DNA from: Zygnema cylindricum
Taxonomy: Eukaryota; Streptophyta; Zygnematophyceae; Zygnematales; Zygnemataceae
DNA: 64,000 bases
Direction of reading: 5' to 3'
Assembly (NCBI GenBank): GCA_037447655.1
Contig: JBBHKE010001280.1
Location: 1 to 64,000, forward strand
This document shows, piece after piece, positions 12,710-24,622 of this stretch (positions are counted from its first letter, which is position 1; every line of letters begins with the position of its first letter). The notes under the pieces were generated by a model that made no database searches, was not told the DNA's origin, and saw nothing but the letters and a program-made list of their open reading frames with translations. The position numbers and the translations under genes are program-made.

Positions 12710-13509
12710 GGCGTCACAGAGCAAGCTACTGCCACGTGTCGTCCAATAAGACAACCTTCTCCTGCAGGATTATTCGCCTGATAGGCGTCCATCGTACGTT
12801 TCCACTGCTGTATCTTATCTGCAAATCGTACAGACTACAAAGTACAGTCCAGTAAAGGCGGGTTCCCGTAACTAGGACGGTAACATAGAAGGTGTCGGAC
12901 GTTTTCCAATCACACCGTGTGACGAATGATAGAGTGCCACGTACAGAAGGGACGCTACATGTTCCGGTCTATGGAAAAAGTTTTACAATCGGAATCGCAG
13001 ACTTTTTCAGGGAAGCCTGGTCAAGTGATAACAAAACTACGAAAAATGTTTTTGACCGAAATCAAGGAAAGTTAAGGGCTTTTTCGCTGTCGGCTTATTT
13101 CGACAGGTTTAACCGATCTTCCTGTTTTTTCCGCCTTCAACCGTACCGTACTGAAGAGCAACAAGAGCAGCAGAGATTTTGGAAGGATCTGCATCTTTCG
13201 CATAATGTACGAGCGGTCGTCGAATTTTTTTTGGCACAAAACCGAATTAAAAGAAGGATGATCTATCCACGTTTGGGTTTACTTTTCGTTATACATTATT
13301 AATTTTTTATTGTTGCGTGGCTCACAGGCTCACAGCCAACACAAGGGAATCTTCAAGAAGTCTCAGAAGATTTTCTTCAAAGGTGAAAGATTCCCTCATG
13401 ACAGTATTGAGTTGAAACGTTGACCTCTAAACGTCAAAACCAAGTTTAAACATTTAAATCCTTATAAAACTGTTCCAGCTTACGTTTTTTTATTTTTCTT
13501 CATGTCTTA
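12710..13509. other. Intergenic, upstream of the DsbA-like gene
   Basis: No convincing gene. A 136-codon open frame (12892-13302, +) has no recognisable domain, no splice support and no good start context, and is treated as chance. The promoter of the minus-strand gene must lie here; no motif can be named safely. Confidence 0.55.
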
Positions 13510-14413
13510 GGGTACGTCCCCATGTAGTCGTTACTTTGATAAAGTATTTTGGACTATAGTGAAGATTCGTCGTACTACTTTGAAGAACGTCCCAATGTGC
13601 GAAAATGAAATCGGAACTTTGACATGTGACGGCTGTAGACGTAGGTACATCTTGTGACGATTGAAGACAACTACGAAACTTTCGACGATTGATGACGCCA
13701 ACGAAAAAGCGACAGTTGTAGACGTTTAGATTTCTGTGAAATTGTGACAACGTCGACGTCACGGATTCAAGAACTTTCCGCCGTGGTTTCCCGACTTCGC
13801 TTTTTCTACTTTTCTCACTCAACTTGCCATTAAATAAAAACCTAAAAATTTCAAAAAATATATTTTTCAAAGATCTTTCATTTTATACCATTATTGTCGT
13901 GTCTCATTCTAAAAAGTGTGAGATACAAGTGATAGTGTGAGAAGAAGAGAGGAGAGGCGACGACAGCGAAAAATTATGCAAAGGACCCATGAATGCTAGT
14001 GGAAGTCCGAGACCCCTGCAATTTTTTTTTCCGTACATAACGCGTGACGGGCACGGAGAAAAATAGCAAGGACTCTCCCTCGTCCAAAAAGTTTTCAAAT
14101 TGTGTGGCGCGTGCGTGGTTCGTCTTTCATTCGCTGTTTGGGCGGTACATGAACTTAAATCACCCCCTCGAGGTGATTTTGGATGAAGTTTTTTTTTGGG
14201 CTGTATTCTCTTGCCCGAGGGTCGAAAAGGGGAAAACGCCAAAATGCGTTCACATGACGACAAACACGTCGTACATCCAAAATATGAATTGACGTTCACT
14301 CTACATTGGTAAAAATGATTTTCTCGTACGTCTAAAGTTTTTGTCAAAGTTCCCTAAATTTTAGGGCAAAAAGAAAGAGAAAAGTAGATACTTAACTACA
14401 TGGGGACGTACCC
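13510..14413. mobile_element. PIF/Harbinger-like nonautonomous DNA transposon (family C)
   Basis: Terminal inverted repeats GGGTACGTCCCCATGTAGT start at 13510, and the exact complement ends at 14413. Both sides are flanked by TTA (13507-13509 and 14414-14416), the 3-bp target duplication typical of PIF/Harbinger elements. The ~900-bp interior has two minus-strand open frames (13490-13870 and 13904-14347) without a recognisable transposase, so the copy looks nonautonomous. The interior is rich in GACG/CGTC motifs. Confidence 0.85.
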
Positions 14414-14534
14414 TTAACTTCAGTACAGACTGTTCTGTAATTCTACCATAATTACAGTAACATCTTTGGATATATAAAAAAACAACAACAACAAAAAAAA
14501 AAAAAAAAAACTTGTTTTATACTATATTCTGCTC

Positions 14535-14840
14535 CATAGTTAAAAAGTAGGTGAAAGTAGGCCCATTCAATATGCATGTTGTATGAAAAACATACAATAT
14601 GACCTTAAGACCCATATTGTATTCGGACCTATTCAGACCAATCAAAACATTCGTACAAAAAATTGGACCAATAAAAACATTATGACCAAAAAGTTTTAGT
14701 TACACCGTCAGATTTGGACGATCGGACGGTCGCTGATAAAAGTAGCGATCTAAGAAGATCACAAGAAAAGCCCATAACACAACTTATGATAAAGGCACCG
14801 ACCAAAGGCCTACTATAAAAGCGCCTACTTTTGAACTATG
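14535..14840. mobile_element. hAT-like MITE (family B), short deletion form
   Basis: The left end CATAGTTAAAAAGTAGG and right end CCTACTTTTGAACTATG are inverted repeats. Flanks TTCTGCTC and TTCAGTTC agree at 6 of 8 positions, a decayed 8-bp target duplication. At 306 bp it has the two ends of the longer copies (30849, 53294) but lacks their middle, so it is an internal-deletion derivative. Confidence 0.85.
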
Positions 14841-14915
14841 TTCAGTTCACTTTTTCCATTTTTTTTCTCTGCTATCAGGAAATTATATAATCGTATGGCC
14901 AACATTACAGGATGC

Positions 14916-15400
14916 TACACCGCGAATCGTAATTAGAGTAAATTACTCTAATTCGGTCGCTCGAAATTTCGACTCTATCACATGAAATAGAGTAAATGAT
15001 TTTAATTTGTTCATTATTCTATTTGAGGTAAAGTTTACTTAGCATTTGTAATTCTAATATAGGTTCATTTTAAATAGTGTGGAGTACGGACGACCTCTGA
15101 CCGTGCAAAATTGTACTTTATTAGGTAAAAAGTACAAATAATGATTTAATACAAGCCGTTATCATGTAACTACGTTTTAACAAACAACGTAGTACAAACG
15201 TTATAGTGACGATAAACTGTACATTTTGCCAAATTCTGTACGAATACCTTATTTACAATAAAGGATATTAGCGTGCCAAATTAGAGTAAACTTCATAGTT
15301 GAAACAACTCTATCACATAAGTTAGCGTTCATTACTCTATTTATTTTTTTAGTTTTTGTACTCTATTTTTTTCATTACTCTTATAACGATTCGCGGTGTA
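14916..15400. mobile_element. Family A element, long form (~485 bp)
   Basis: The left end is TACACCGCGAATCG and the right end is CGATTCGCGGTGTA, inverted. The interior shares the GCTCGAAATTTCGACTCT segment with the copy at 23871 but carries ~250 extra bases, including a GTACTTT...AAAAGTAC inverted motif. Similar sequence recurs inside the neighbouring hAT-like copy near 15840-15900. Confidence 0.8.
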
Positions 15401-15514
15401 CTGTACATTTTGAAGGATGCTATATTCTCAAAATTGAATGGTACCACGTTAGATAATATCCAATATTGAAAAATCGTCAAATATTTTTCTCACCGACCAT
15501 CTTCAACTTGAAAT

Positions 15515-16448
15515 CATAGTTCAAAAGTAGGTTTTATGGTAGGCCTTTGGTAGGCGCACAAAACTTTGCACAAAACTCGCGCAACGTAGGCATACTGTAT
15601 GTGAGTGCGTCGTGCACACTCCTGTACGAACGTCCGAATTTGACGTAAGATCATAATACAGCGCACGCCGCCGGGCAGTTTTTTTTAGCGATCTGACACG
15701 GCGAAGGATGTCATTCCGTGGGAAAAAAAACCGGGAAAATTCTCAAATAGCGTAGTTTATTTTATTTTTTTCATTACTCTAATTAGGGCTATTTTCCAAG
15801 TACCGTAAAAAATGAAAGTACGTTGTCTCTTAAGTAGAGTGGTGTACGGTCAGTGTAAGACCGTACATAACTGTACCTTTTTAAGTTAAAAAGTACAATA
15901 AAGTAGTTTTAGTAACCGCGGACGCATGAGAATATGCGTTCTAAAAAGGGAAAAAAACCATGTCGTAAAAAATCCCGTTCACCCAAATTCGTCTGACAGC
16001 CGCGTTTCGACCGTGTGAACGCCAACAGGGTTGGTCGGTAGGTTTTGGTAATTTTTTTGGCAGTGTGGTAATTTTGTTTTTTTATCGCTTGGTTGGTCAT
16101 TTTGAGGCTTTATTTAGTGTGGCCCTCAAAATTGCAGACGCTAATATGACAAATTGTCCTTTCGTAAGTTTTGTTATGGGCTTTTCACGTGATCTTTTTA
16201 AATCACCTACTTTGATCAACGACCGTCCGATCCTCCAAATCTGACGGCATAAACAAAAAGTCCCTCCCGATTTTTTTTCAAAATTTAGACATGTCGTCTA
16301 ATTCTCTATCGATCGATGTGCAACTCAACGCTGTTCCTATTTTATTTCATTTTGCGGCCAATACAATATGGGTCTTAAGGGCATATTGTATGTTTTGGGT
16401 ACAATAGGCATATTGTATGTGCGTTCGGTCACCTACTTTTGAACTATG
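15515..16448. mobile_element. hAT-like element (family B), longest copy
   Basis: Ends CATAGTTCAAAAGTAGG (15515) and CCTACTTTTGAACTATG (to 16448) are inverted repeats. The direct flanks are identical: CTTGAAAT at 15507-15514 and at 16449-16456. A perfect 8-bp target duplication is the hallmark of hAT superfamily insertion. The copy is 934 bp, noncoding, and lies in the opposite orientation to the other three copies. Confidence 0.93.
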
Positions 16449-16456
16449 CTTGAAAT

Positions 16457-18141
16457 CTTCATTTGCGTAGCATGTACGTGTGGACCAGGTCAGCGTACGA
16501 CATAATTTTTGTACTCTTTGCAGACGCCTTGTCAGATACCAGCTAAATTTTAAGGGTTTTTGACTTTCTGTTTTTTCGCGTGACGAATGAGCATTGTCAG
16601 TTTGTCACAAATAATGTGACGAATGGGCGCTTACAAAAATAGCGTGACGATAGCTCGTCACGAGGTTACTTTTATGATTTCGGTTAGGATTTTTGAATGG
16701 ATGTATCATGTGCGAAATTTTTCGATTTCCCTTGGTTTCCGTCTTGACACGTATGTTCATTATCCAGCGTGTCACGGTTCAATTTTTCCTGTAAATGGTG
16801 ATGTACCTCGGAAACTTTCGAAGCGAATGCTTCGCGAAAAAATATCCAACGGTCATTGTTACCTCCCAGAACTTTGGAGAATATTGGCAAGATTCTCTGT
16901 AATGCTCTTCGCCAATAAAAACAAAATAAGCGGTACGGATTGGTACGGATATGGGTCGATTTCTGTAAACTACCCCACTTTTTGTCTCATGGAACACCAC
17001 CCTTATAATTTCTCATTCAAGCACTCATAGATTTTCTGTCTGCCGTTCCGAATCTCTAGTACGAATAACAGTACGTAAAAACAAGAAAATGACATATTCC
17101 AAAAACTAAAAATCGTTGACAACTTGACACGTTCTCACACACCCTTTACACATTTAAACGTCAAAACTCAAAACCTTACGCCGGAGCACAATACTGCTCA
17201 TTACGCACTGGGTGCCCTCAAAGTGAACAGTTTTCGAAATTCGAACGGATTTTCGTTGGGGGTGTCCACTCAGCAAGATCTCTAAATAGTGTACGATCTG
17301 CACTGAACTAAATTTTGACGAATCTGCGTGGTACGAGTGTGTCTACTGTACTTGACGGCAGGGGATGTTACGATTGTAGAACTTGACGTTGAGTTGGCGA
17401 ACCAGATAAATGACGACAAAGAATCCCGGCCACGCCGGCTATTATTACCTTTGTGGTCACGTGGCACGCACTTGACCACTTCTGTAGTGTGACGTGACGG
17501 AAACCGCGCGATGAGAAAGCAGGGACGTGCCACCGTTTATGTTTCCGTACTAAAGAAAAATCATAGTTCCAACGTTCGAAAACAACTGGAAACGTCCTAT
17601 GTGATTACTGATTAGCCTATACTGCATATTTACACGGTTTTTTAAAATAAAGAATTAAATACGCGTTTATTACAGGATAACAGGATAACAGGATAACAGG
17701 ATAACAGGATATAGCGTTTCCAACTATTTTCACACGTTTGAACTATGTTCAAACTTCAAAACCTCCAGAAAATACCGTCTCTCTTTGGCGTCAAGATTCC
17801 GCGCGACGCACGGTCTTGGTTCCTGCGCGGAATGATTGTTCATCGCACGTGTGATAGATGCCTTGCATCGAGAAGGTTCTCCGGTTCTCCCAGTTTGTGG
17901 GGGGGCACTACACTACAGTGGACCCCTTTAAGTTCTTCGTGCCCAGACATTAGTTCTGCAATCGGCTACACATTTTGTATTACCATTCTCGTTTCAGCCT
18001 CTCCTATCATTTTTATCATTCCTATCATTTGTTTTATAAGTTCTATTTGTCTTGCCTTAGTTGAGAAGCACAAAGTTGGACAAAGTTTTTCTTTTTGTTG
18101 CTGGTATTCCCGGTCTTTCTGAGTGACTCCAGCCAATAGCC
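16457..18141. other. Intergenic, upstream of the fibrillin gene
   Basis: Open frames here (for example 135 codons at 16623-17030 and 125 codons at 17745-18122) show no recognisable domain. It holds a short satellite at 17672-17711. The fibrillin promoter and 5' untranslated region must lie in the last few hundred bases. Confidence 0.55.
17672..17711. repeat. (ACAGGATA)x5 octamer satellite
   Basis: Five perfect copies of the 8-bp unit ACAGGATA in a row. It lies ~430 bases upstream of the fibrillin start codon. Confidence 0.97.
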
Positions 18142-21100
18142 ATGGCGTCTACAGCAATGCATCCTGTTTTGAGTGGAAATGGGCTCATTCAAGCTCAGCG
18201 GCAAAGTGCTGCAACAATGCTGATGTACGGACGAGGTTATGTTCACGAAACGATATCTCTTCGCGGAAATAAGGATCATCCTCATCTAAAATCTCTATCC
18301 ACTCTTCGCAAACAGAGGCTCTTCAAAAATGTTGGTGTGAAAGCAGCAATAGCAACTGGTGAAGGCAGCACAACTCAGTTCGCAAAGGAGATGGAGCGTG
18401 TTTCGGCAAAAGAAGCTTTGCTTATTGCGGTGCGTCGAAGTTTAGCTTTATTAGTCTTAGTCTTAAGTTTAGAACTATTCAGCTGCCAAGGCCTTCGATT
18501 TTACTCGCAATTTCCTAGTTCAAATGTGCGAAAACTATTGGCGACGTTATATCTTGTTTGCTTGTACTGTATGCGTGTTTTACTCAAATAAAACCATATA
18601 GCACGCATAGAGTAAGGGCTAAACACATTTAGCGATTCCAGTTATTTTTCACACAATTGAACTCTGGGCTTCTGTGAGTCACACAGGCTTGAAAACTAGC
18701 CGAGTATCGATGTTAGTTGATGCACAGCTTCGCAAATATTTTCGATGTTATTCTTACGTTAGAGGCTATTCCTATCTGAGTCATCCAAGCTTTGAGTTGA
18801 GACATGGTTTGGAAATGTGGCCATTTATAAGACTCTTAGGTAGAATGATTCTTGAAGTAGTCTTGGTGAACTTGGTCGAAAACGGGTTACCTTATGCCAC
18901 ACTTGCTGATTTTTCAATTTCTTTCTCATTCCTGTGCCCCCTTTTAAGAGTTGTGTCTGCTTCAGTTACCTTGACGACCTGATCTTTGTTGACACAGAGG
19001 AGTTATGAAAGAAAGGAACGGGCTTGTGTAATAGGCAAGCCTCTAATAAAGAGAATAGAGATCATTTGCAGATAAAGGATGCTGGAGGAGTGGAGGCCCT
19101 GAGTTCTGGCACTGGCAATGTTTCAGCCAAAATTGACGTCAGTGAAAAGGTTTTGGCTTTGGAGCGACTTAACCCTACTCCAAGACCTACAACGTGAGAC
19201 TGACTGGCGGTTGCCTAGTTTTATTGCCTAATTCTCTTATTGTTCAGTATTTACGTATATTGGTTTTGGTACTTAAAATATTGAAATATAATCTTGCTTT
19301 TTTCTATTTATTTATCTTATTTATTATTTTTTGAGATACTGGCTCAAGTTACTGAGTTTTGGTGACCTCTTGTGACAGATCTCCTCTTTTGGAAGGCATC
19401 TGGGAATTTGTTTGGGCAGGAGCACGTAGCCCTGGCCTTGCTGCAGCTCGGACACTTCTCAAGTACGCTTCTTGTTTTGTTTCTTTTGCTTTTTTGTTTT
19501 AATTCTTGGCTTTCTGTGCCAGGCTTCTCTCCTCTATTTGCTGTTCTAGCTAGCAGTCATTCATTTTGATGTTACTTTCCATCGGTCAAAGTAATGCTCT
19601 TTTTGAATGGTGGTAGAGCTGTTCATTCATTACTCCATTGGTAAGAGGCTATTTCGATTTTTCAATGTGCCAAGTTTTACTAGCATCTATCTCAATTTTA
19701 GCTTAGAAACTTTAAGACACTGAAGGAAGCGGTTTTTTCTTTAATATAGGTTTTTTGTTAATATTAGTATTTTTTTATGGTTTCTTGGCTTCCCTGCAGA
19801 CGCTTGCCAGAGCAAGTTGCATCTTTGAGCTCACTGACTGTGGAAATTCTACCAGGGGGGACAAAGGCTACTGCTTCATTGAAGCTTTTGGGTTCGGTGA
19901 GATCCACAGATCTCACCACTTAATGCTTTGACAATAATAGACATTTTTTTGCCTATGGAATTTTGTCCCCTTGAAAAAAGACTTATCGGGAATATTAAAT
20001 GTATGGATGTGGAAATGGGTGTTTGCAGGTTGAAACTTCGTTTACCTTGACAACAAAGCTGGCTGTTGAGGGTCCGTTGAGGTAAGTGTTATGATGATCT
20101 TAAGTTGACCACGCTTAAAAAATTTCTCTGGAATCAAACAGTTTTGTAGATATTGTCTCCAAGACCGAGCTAACATTTTGCTCATTCTGTAGAGGCAGGT
20201 TTCATTGTTTAGAGTATGCTTTTATTGCAAAACCTTATCCTAAAACGACACTTTTAGTCATTGTGGACAGGCAGTGTGTCACATTCGTTGTGAAAGTATG
20301 TTTCTTTTGCAAAAGCTTCTCTTAAAATGACACAGTTCTGGTCTGTGTGGCCGTGGTTTAACAGGCTGAAGGAGGAATATTCCGAAGGTGTTTTGGCGAC
20401 TCCAGTGGTTCCAGAGGGCAGCGTACCTGCCCCTCTGAAGGGTGCCTTTGATCAGCTGACTGCCGCTGCAGCAAATCTTCCAGACGTTGTCAAGGAGACT
20501 TTGGTGAACGGATTGAAATTGCCCTTAGGTGAGGCACAATTTTACGGTTTGTGACTGTTGGCTTGAAATGTTTTGCTAATGTATCCAGTCTGTGGGAGAA
20601 GATGCCATTCACAGCAGCCGGTTATCAGTCACAGTTGGCTTCTTTTTTGCAAATTAGCCTCCATCAAGTCTAAAAAATGGAAATTTTGGCTGAGATAAAG
20701 CTTAGTCTATGTTCATGGGTCTAAACAAAGAGGTTTTAAAGCTAAATGGGAAGAGGTTAGGATGGAGTGACTGACAAGAGGACATGAGTTGACTTGTTAG
20801 ATACAACAATTGATGGAATTTTTGGGTTCATTTGGATTGGATGGCAGCTGGCTCATTTGAAAGGCAACTACTCATTTCCTACCTTGATGACGAAATCTTG
20901 GTAAGTTATCATACTTTTGGGAAAATTTGGAAAGTACGTGAGCTTTGAGTGACCATATTCCTGGTTTCTTCAACACTTACAGCACAGAAAATGCGTCGCA
21001 CGTAAATTGAGATGCTATTGAGCCTGTGGTGTGCGCTATCAAATTTTGGGCAATTGCCTTTTGTCTGGGAATGATTTCCATAGCTACTTTCTAGATCATG

Positions 21101-22033
21101 TATGTTAGAAGAGGAGGACTAGTTTTTTTTTTCTGACCTTGCACTAGCTCGCTTTGATGAAAAAATTCCTGTTCAAAATCCATGTTTACTTTTCTAGATA
21201 GGGACAATTATCTCGCGAAATTGTACCTATAGCGCAAATTTTCGGGTGCCATAGAGTTTGTAGGAATACTACACTGTGTTGCCGTTAGCGTTAATGTTTA
21301 TTTTGGACTTCAAACTCATTTTTCTCTGTGCACACTAGTTGTATTATTTATCGGTCGGTTGTGATGGAAAGGGAAGATTTTTACCTTCCATCTCTGAAAA
21401 AAATAAATGGACAGTGTGCATGGAGAAACATTGATTTACACGAGGTGAGAAAAACATCAAAGCTAAAGACAAAACATGGTGAAAGGAAACTGTGGCAGTG
21501 AAATATTTCCTTTTTTTGATAGAGGCAGTTCAGCAATTCACAGGGCATCTATTTTTACACAAATTTGATTTCTGTACAACTGCCAAAAAATACTTGAGAA
21601 GAAATGGGAATGTAGAGAACAGAATGTGCAGGGTAGGGTGTGAGTATGTTACTCGCTTACTTCGTGGTGTGTATGTACAATTTTCTTCCAAAGCATGTGG
21701 CATTATGTCAAATTGACGAGTAACTACATATAAAGTTAGGCCCTTAGTCTCGTCAAAGAGTGAAGTACCTTCCTCGACTTTTGGACCTGTTTAGGAAAAC
21801 ATAATTACGGTTTCTCTTATATCAATTTAGCTCATGAATGTCGTGGAACATTGTCCAAGGGGCTGCGTAAAAGTGTCTTCATTTCTTTTTTTCTAAGTTG
21901 ATAAATGTCTGTTGGACAGGTGGCACGAGACCAATCAGGAATGCCGGATGTTTTGGTCCGGTCAGTAGCCCTAGGTCCGGACCCAGGATTGGAACCTGTC
22001 TACGTGGAGACCATTGCAGAGTATGAAAGTTAA
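18142..22033 (+). CDS. Plastid fibrillin (plastid lipid-associated protein, PAP family)
   Basis: Eight exons (18142-18429, 19072-19193, 19379-19462, 19800-19896, 20029-20081, 20365-20528, 20848-20900, 21920-22033) join in phase into 324 residues. Residues 1-~65 are rich in Ser, Arg, Lys and Gln with few acids, like a chloroplast transit peptide. The PAP_fibrillin domain follows: SAKEALLIAIKDAGGVEALS, LERLNPTPRPTTSPLLEGIW, then WEFVWAGARSPG (from ~145), LAVEGPLRLKEEYSEGVL, PLKGAFDQL, and the terminal SFERQLLISYLDDEILVARD plus MPDVLVR. Fibrillins coat plastoglobules or sit at thylakoids and bind lipids. The GIWEF and GSFER...SYLDDEI blocks resemble the FBN7/PAP13-type subgroup as I remember it, but the subgroup is not certain. 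The start is the ATG opening the transit-like peptide. Confidence 0.93.
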
Positions 22034-23681
22034 GCTGAAGACGTGGTGGAGTATGCTCAGCTTGGAAAGGGAACAGGAAAAGATCAGAAAAGGAAACAGT
22101 CAGGGAAAGCTGTACATAACAGGTATATGTGATATTGTTCATATGGCGCGTAATTTTTGTGGGCTGAGTTTTAAGATTGTAGTTTGTGAAGAGTGTAGTA
22201 GGGTCAATTATATACTCTTTTTTAAGGATGTTAAATGAATTTAGTTGATTGTGGATACTCGAGAGAAATCAAGGAATGTGAAGCGCATATTTATGTTTCC
22301 TGTTGTTTAGTTTTGTTTTTAAAAGTTTTGTATGTCAGCTTGTGTACGGTATGAAATTTGGCCCGGAAAGGATATCATAACTTTTAATATTTTCGACGGA
22401 GGTTCTCTATTATGTACCAGTCAAAGGGACACAATGATGTTCAAGGTCCTCTCGAGTTTTGGAAATGATCCTGATGAATGCTGTGCTGATTTGCTTTGTT
22501 TGTTGTCCACTGAGAGCTAATCAGTCTCCATGGAGAAAAGAAATCAGAAGTACGACATTGATCAAACAAAGCCGTACATCAAACTTGTAATTGATGCTTA
22601 AACTTTCAAAACTGAACGTGCAAGCGTGATAAGCAACATCTAATTTATATTTTTCATTGGTCATATCACACACGAAAAAGCCGTCATTTTTATTTCGCTT
22701 TCATCATTGGATTCGCACTCCCAACTTAGCAAAATTTGCCCTCGACCTCCCCTCCTTTAAATAACAGACTCAAAAGAGAAAGTGACCACTACAAGAGGAT
22801 CAATAATGGTGGGTCAACAGATACGTGAAATGACACGCAATTCTTCCATTCATTTCAACACTGTTTTTTCCATTCATCCTGTATGCCATGTTGGTTCAGC
22901 TCAGCTAATTTTGCCTTCAGCATCACCTTTTCAATGTTGTCCTAGGTTCTATTAGCAGCTTTTAGGTTTGCTCTAACAAGCTCACATTACTCGAGGTTTA
23001 GGCTATTTCAAGGCAAGTCAACTGCCTGTTGTTATTATTCTCAAGGATTCCCTAATGTTGATGCAACATTTGAGTATATAGTACAAATTTAGTGGAAGGA
23101 GGCATAATAGTGATGTTAACATCACTTTAGAATTTGCAGCCAAAAAAACTTCTGATTTTAATAAACTACAATAACGATGGGCAGCATAGCTTTAAGCACC
23201 ACAAATCACCATATCGCTGACACTATTACGTTAAATCAAATTGCCATATCAACAAAAATCCAGACGCCCATTGATATAGAAAATAAAAAACGAACGATCT
23301 CAGTTAAGTAAGAATCACCAAAAGACTTGGCAATCAATTTGAATCCTCAATTTTTACTCTGTTGATGTGCCGATCAACATGTATGACCTTCATGGTTGTG
23401 GACCTTAGTTTGTCAAAATAGTGAGTAAAGATCTACTTTAGGTTAAGCGTGTGGGCAATCACCTTGTGCAACTACATGTTTCAGATACATGTTCAAGTGG
23501 TTGCTGCTTAGTCCTTATTTTTTTGGGTTTGCGCAGTTTTTTATTAGATTGTAGTCATTGCGCTCCTTCGCACTTTTGCGCCCAAAAGGTGTAGTTATGT
23601 GCCCTTGTAATATAGCCTTTCTTTTCTTTTCTGGCTGTTTTGGACTTCTGGTAAAATTGCATTTTTTGAACTAAGGGTGCG
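22034..23681. other. Intergenic, nothing recognised
   Basis: About 1.6 kb after the fibrillin stop codon. It has only short open frames with no domain or splice support; the 3' untranslated region of the fibrillin gene is in its first part. Confidence 0.55.
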
Positions 23682-23868
23682 TCTCTATGTACTTCAAACT
23701 TAGATGACTTTTTTTTTGTTTTTTAGCGCAGATCCGGCGGACCCGGATTTCGGGTGTCCCTTTGTGTACCAAACGAAATTGTCACTTAAGGGCGTGACGA
23801 TTACGTCGACAATGCCAGTGACGGCTGTCAACGTCTACAATCTGTGATGACGCACGTTATTTTTCGTA
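23682..23868. mobile_element. Truncated PIF/Harbinger-like element (family C, left end only)
   Basis: GGGTGCGTCTCTATGTA near 23682 is a diverged form of the family C end GGGTACGTCCCCATGTA. The following ~170 bases share its GTGACGATT and GACGGCTGT motifs. No matching right end is found; the copy stops at the family A array that starts at 23871. Confidence 0.55.
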
Positions 23869-23870
23869 AC

Positions 23871-24082
23871 TACACCGCGAATCGCTATTAGCGTACATGA
23901 CGCTAATTGGGGTACCCCTTTTTTTGGGGCAAATTCTCAAATAGAATAAAGTACGCTAAATGTTTTTGCACGTTATTTGAGGTACCCCGCTCAATTTACT
24001 CTATTTGATGTGAAAGAGTCGAAATTTCGAGCGACCGAATTAGCGTTATTTACTCTAATTAGTAATTCCGATTCGCGGTGTA
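23871..24082. mobile_element. Family A MITE, array copy 1
   Basis: It starts TACACCGCGAATCGCTATTA and ends ATTCGCGGTGTA. It is ~212 bp and carries the internal GCTCGAAATTTCGACTC-type motif in reverse complement, so it belongs to the subtype of the 14916 element rather than that of its two neighbours. Confidence 0.9.
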
Positions 24083-24085
24083 CTG

Positions 24086-24288
24086 TACACCGCGAATCGT
24101 TATTAGACTATAGAAATTATTAGAGTAAAGAATAAATTAGCGTCATTCATTCTAATTTAGTGCCAGGAGACGTGGCAGATTATGGTCCACTTCCTTAAAT
24201 AGTGCAATTTGTTCTATTTAAGGTATCAATGTCAAAATTTTGGGGTGCCGATATAGAGTACACAAGGCTAATAACGATTCACGGTGTA
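24086..24288. mobile_element. Family A MITE, array copy 2
   Basis: It starts TACACCGCGAATCGTTATTA and ends in CACGGTGTA. The last TA is also the first TA of copy 3. The interior (TTAGCGTCATTCATTCTAAT, then GACGTGGCAGATTATGGTCC) is close to copy 3 and to the copy at 32052. Confidence 0.92.
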
Positions 24289-24489
24289 CACCGCGAATCG
24301 TTATTAGCGTTGATAAATTATTAGTGTAAAGAAAAAATTAGCGTCATTCATTCTAATTTAGTTCCAAGAGACGTGGCAGATTATGGTCCACGTCCTTAAA
24401 TAGTGTAGTTTATTCTATTTAAGGTATCAATATCAAAATTTTGGGGTGCCGATATAGAGTACATAACGCTAATAACGATTCGCGGTGTA
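24287..24489. mobile_element. Family A MITE, array copy 3
   Basis: It starts TACACCGCGAATCGTTATTA and ends CGATTCGCGGTGTA. It differs from copy 2 at only a few positions over ~200 bp, so one probably arose by insertion into the terminal TA of the other or by local duplication. Its right end is ~133 bp upstream of the start codon at 24623. Confidence 0.93.
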
Positions 24490-24622
24490 GCATTGGCTTC
24501 TCAATTGGGACATCTTCAGGTCAATTTCGCATAAGTTCAATTAAGGGTGGAGGTGGTGGAGAACAAGGAGACTTCACTATCGCGTTGTCTCAGCGGCCAA
24601 GTGGTTTCTCAGAAGGTCGCTA

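Noticed and set aside
12892-13302. 136-codon plus-strand frame
   Set aside because: No recognisable domain, no neighbouring exon, and surrounded by transposon-rich DNA.
16623-17030. 135-codon plus-strand frame
   Set aside because: No recognisable family and the reverse strand is equally open; treated as chance.
17672-17711. Homing-endonuclease-like site (similar to GGATAACAGGGTAAT)
   Set aside because: Only partial similarity; five perfect ACAGGATA units explain it as a satellite.
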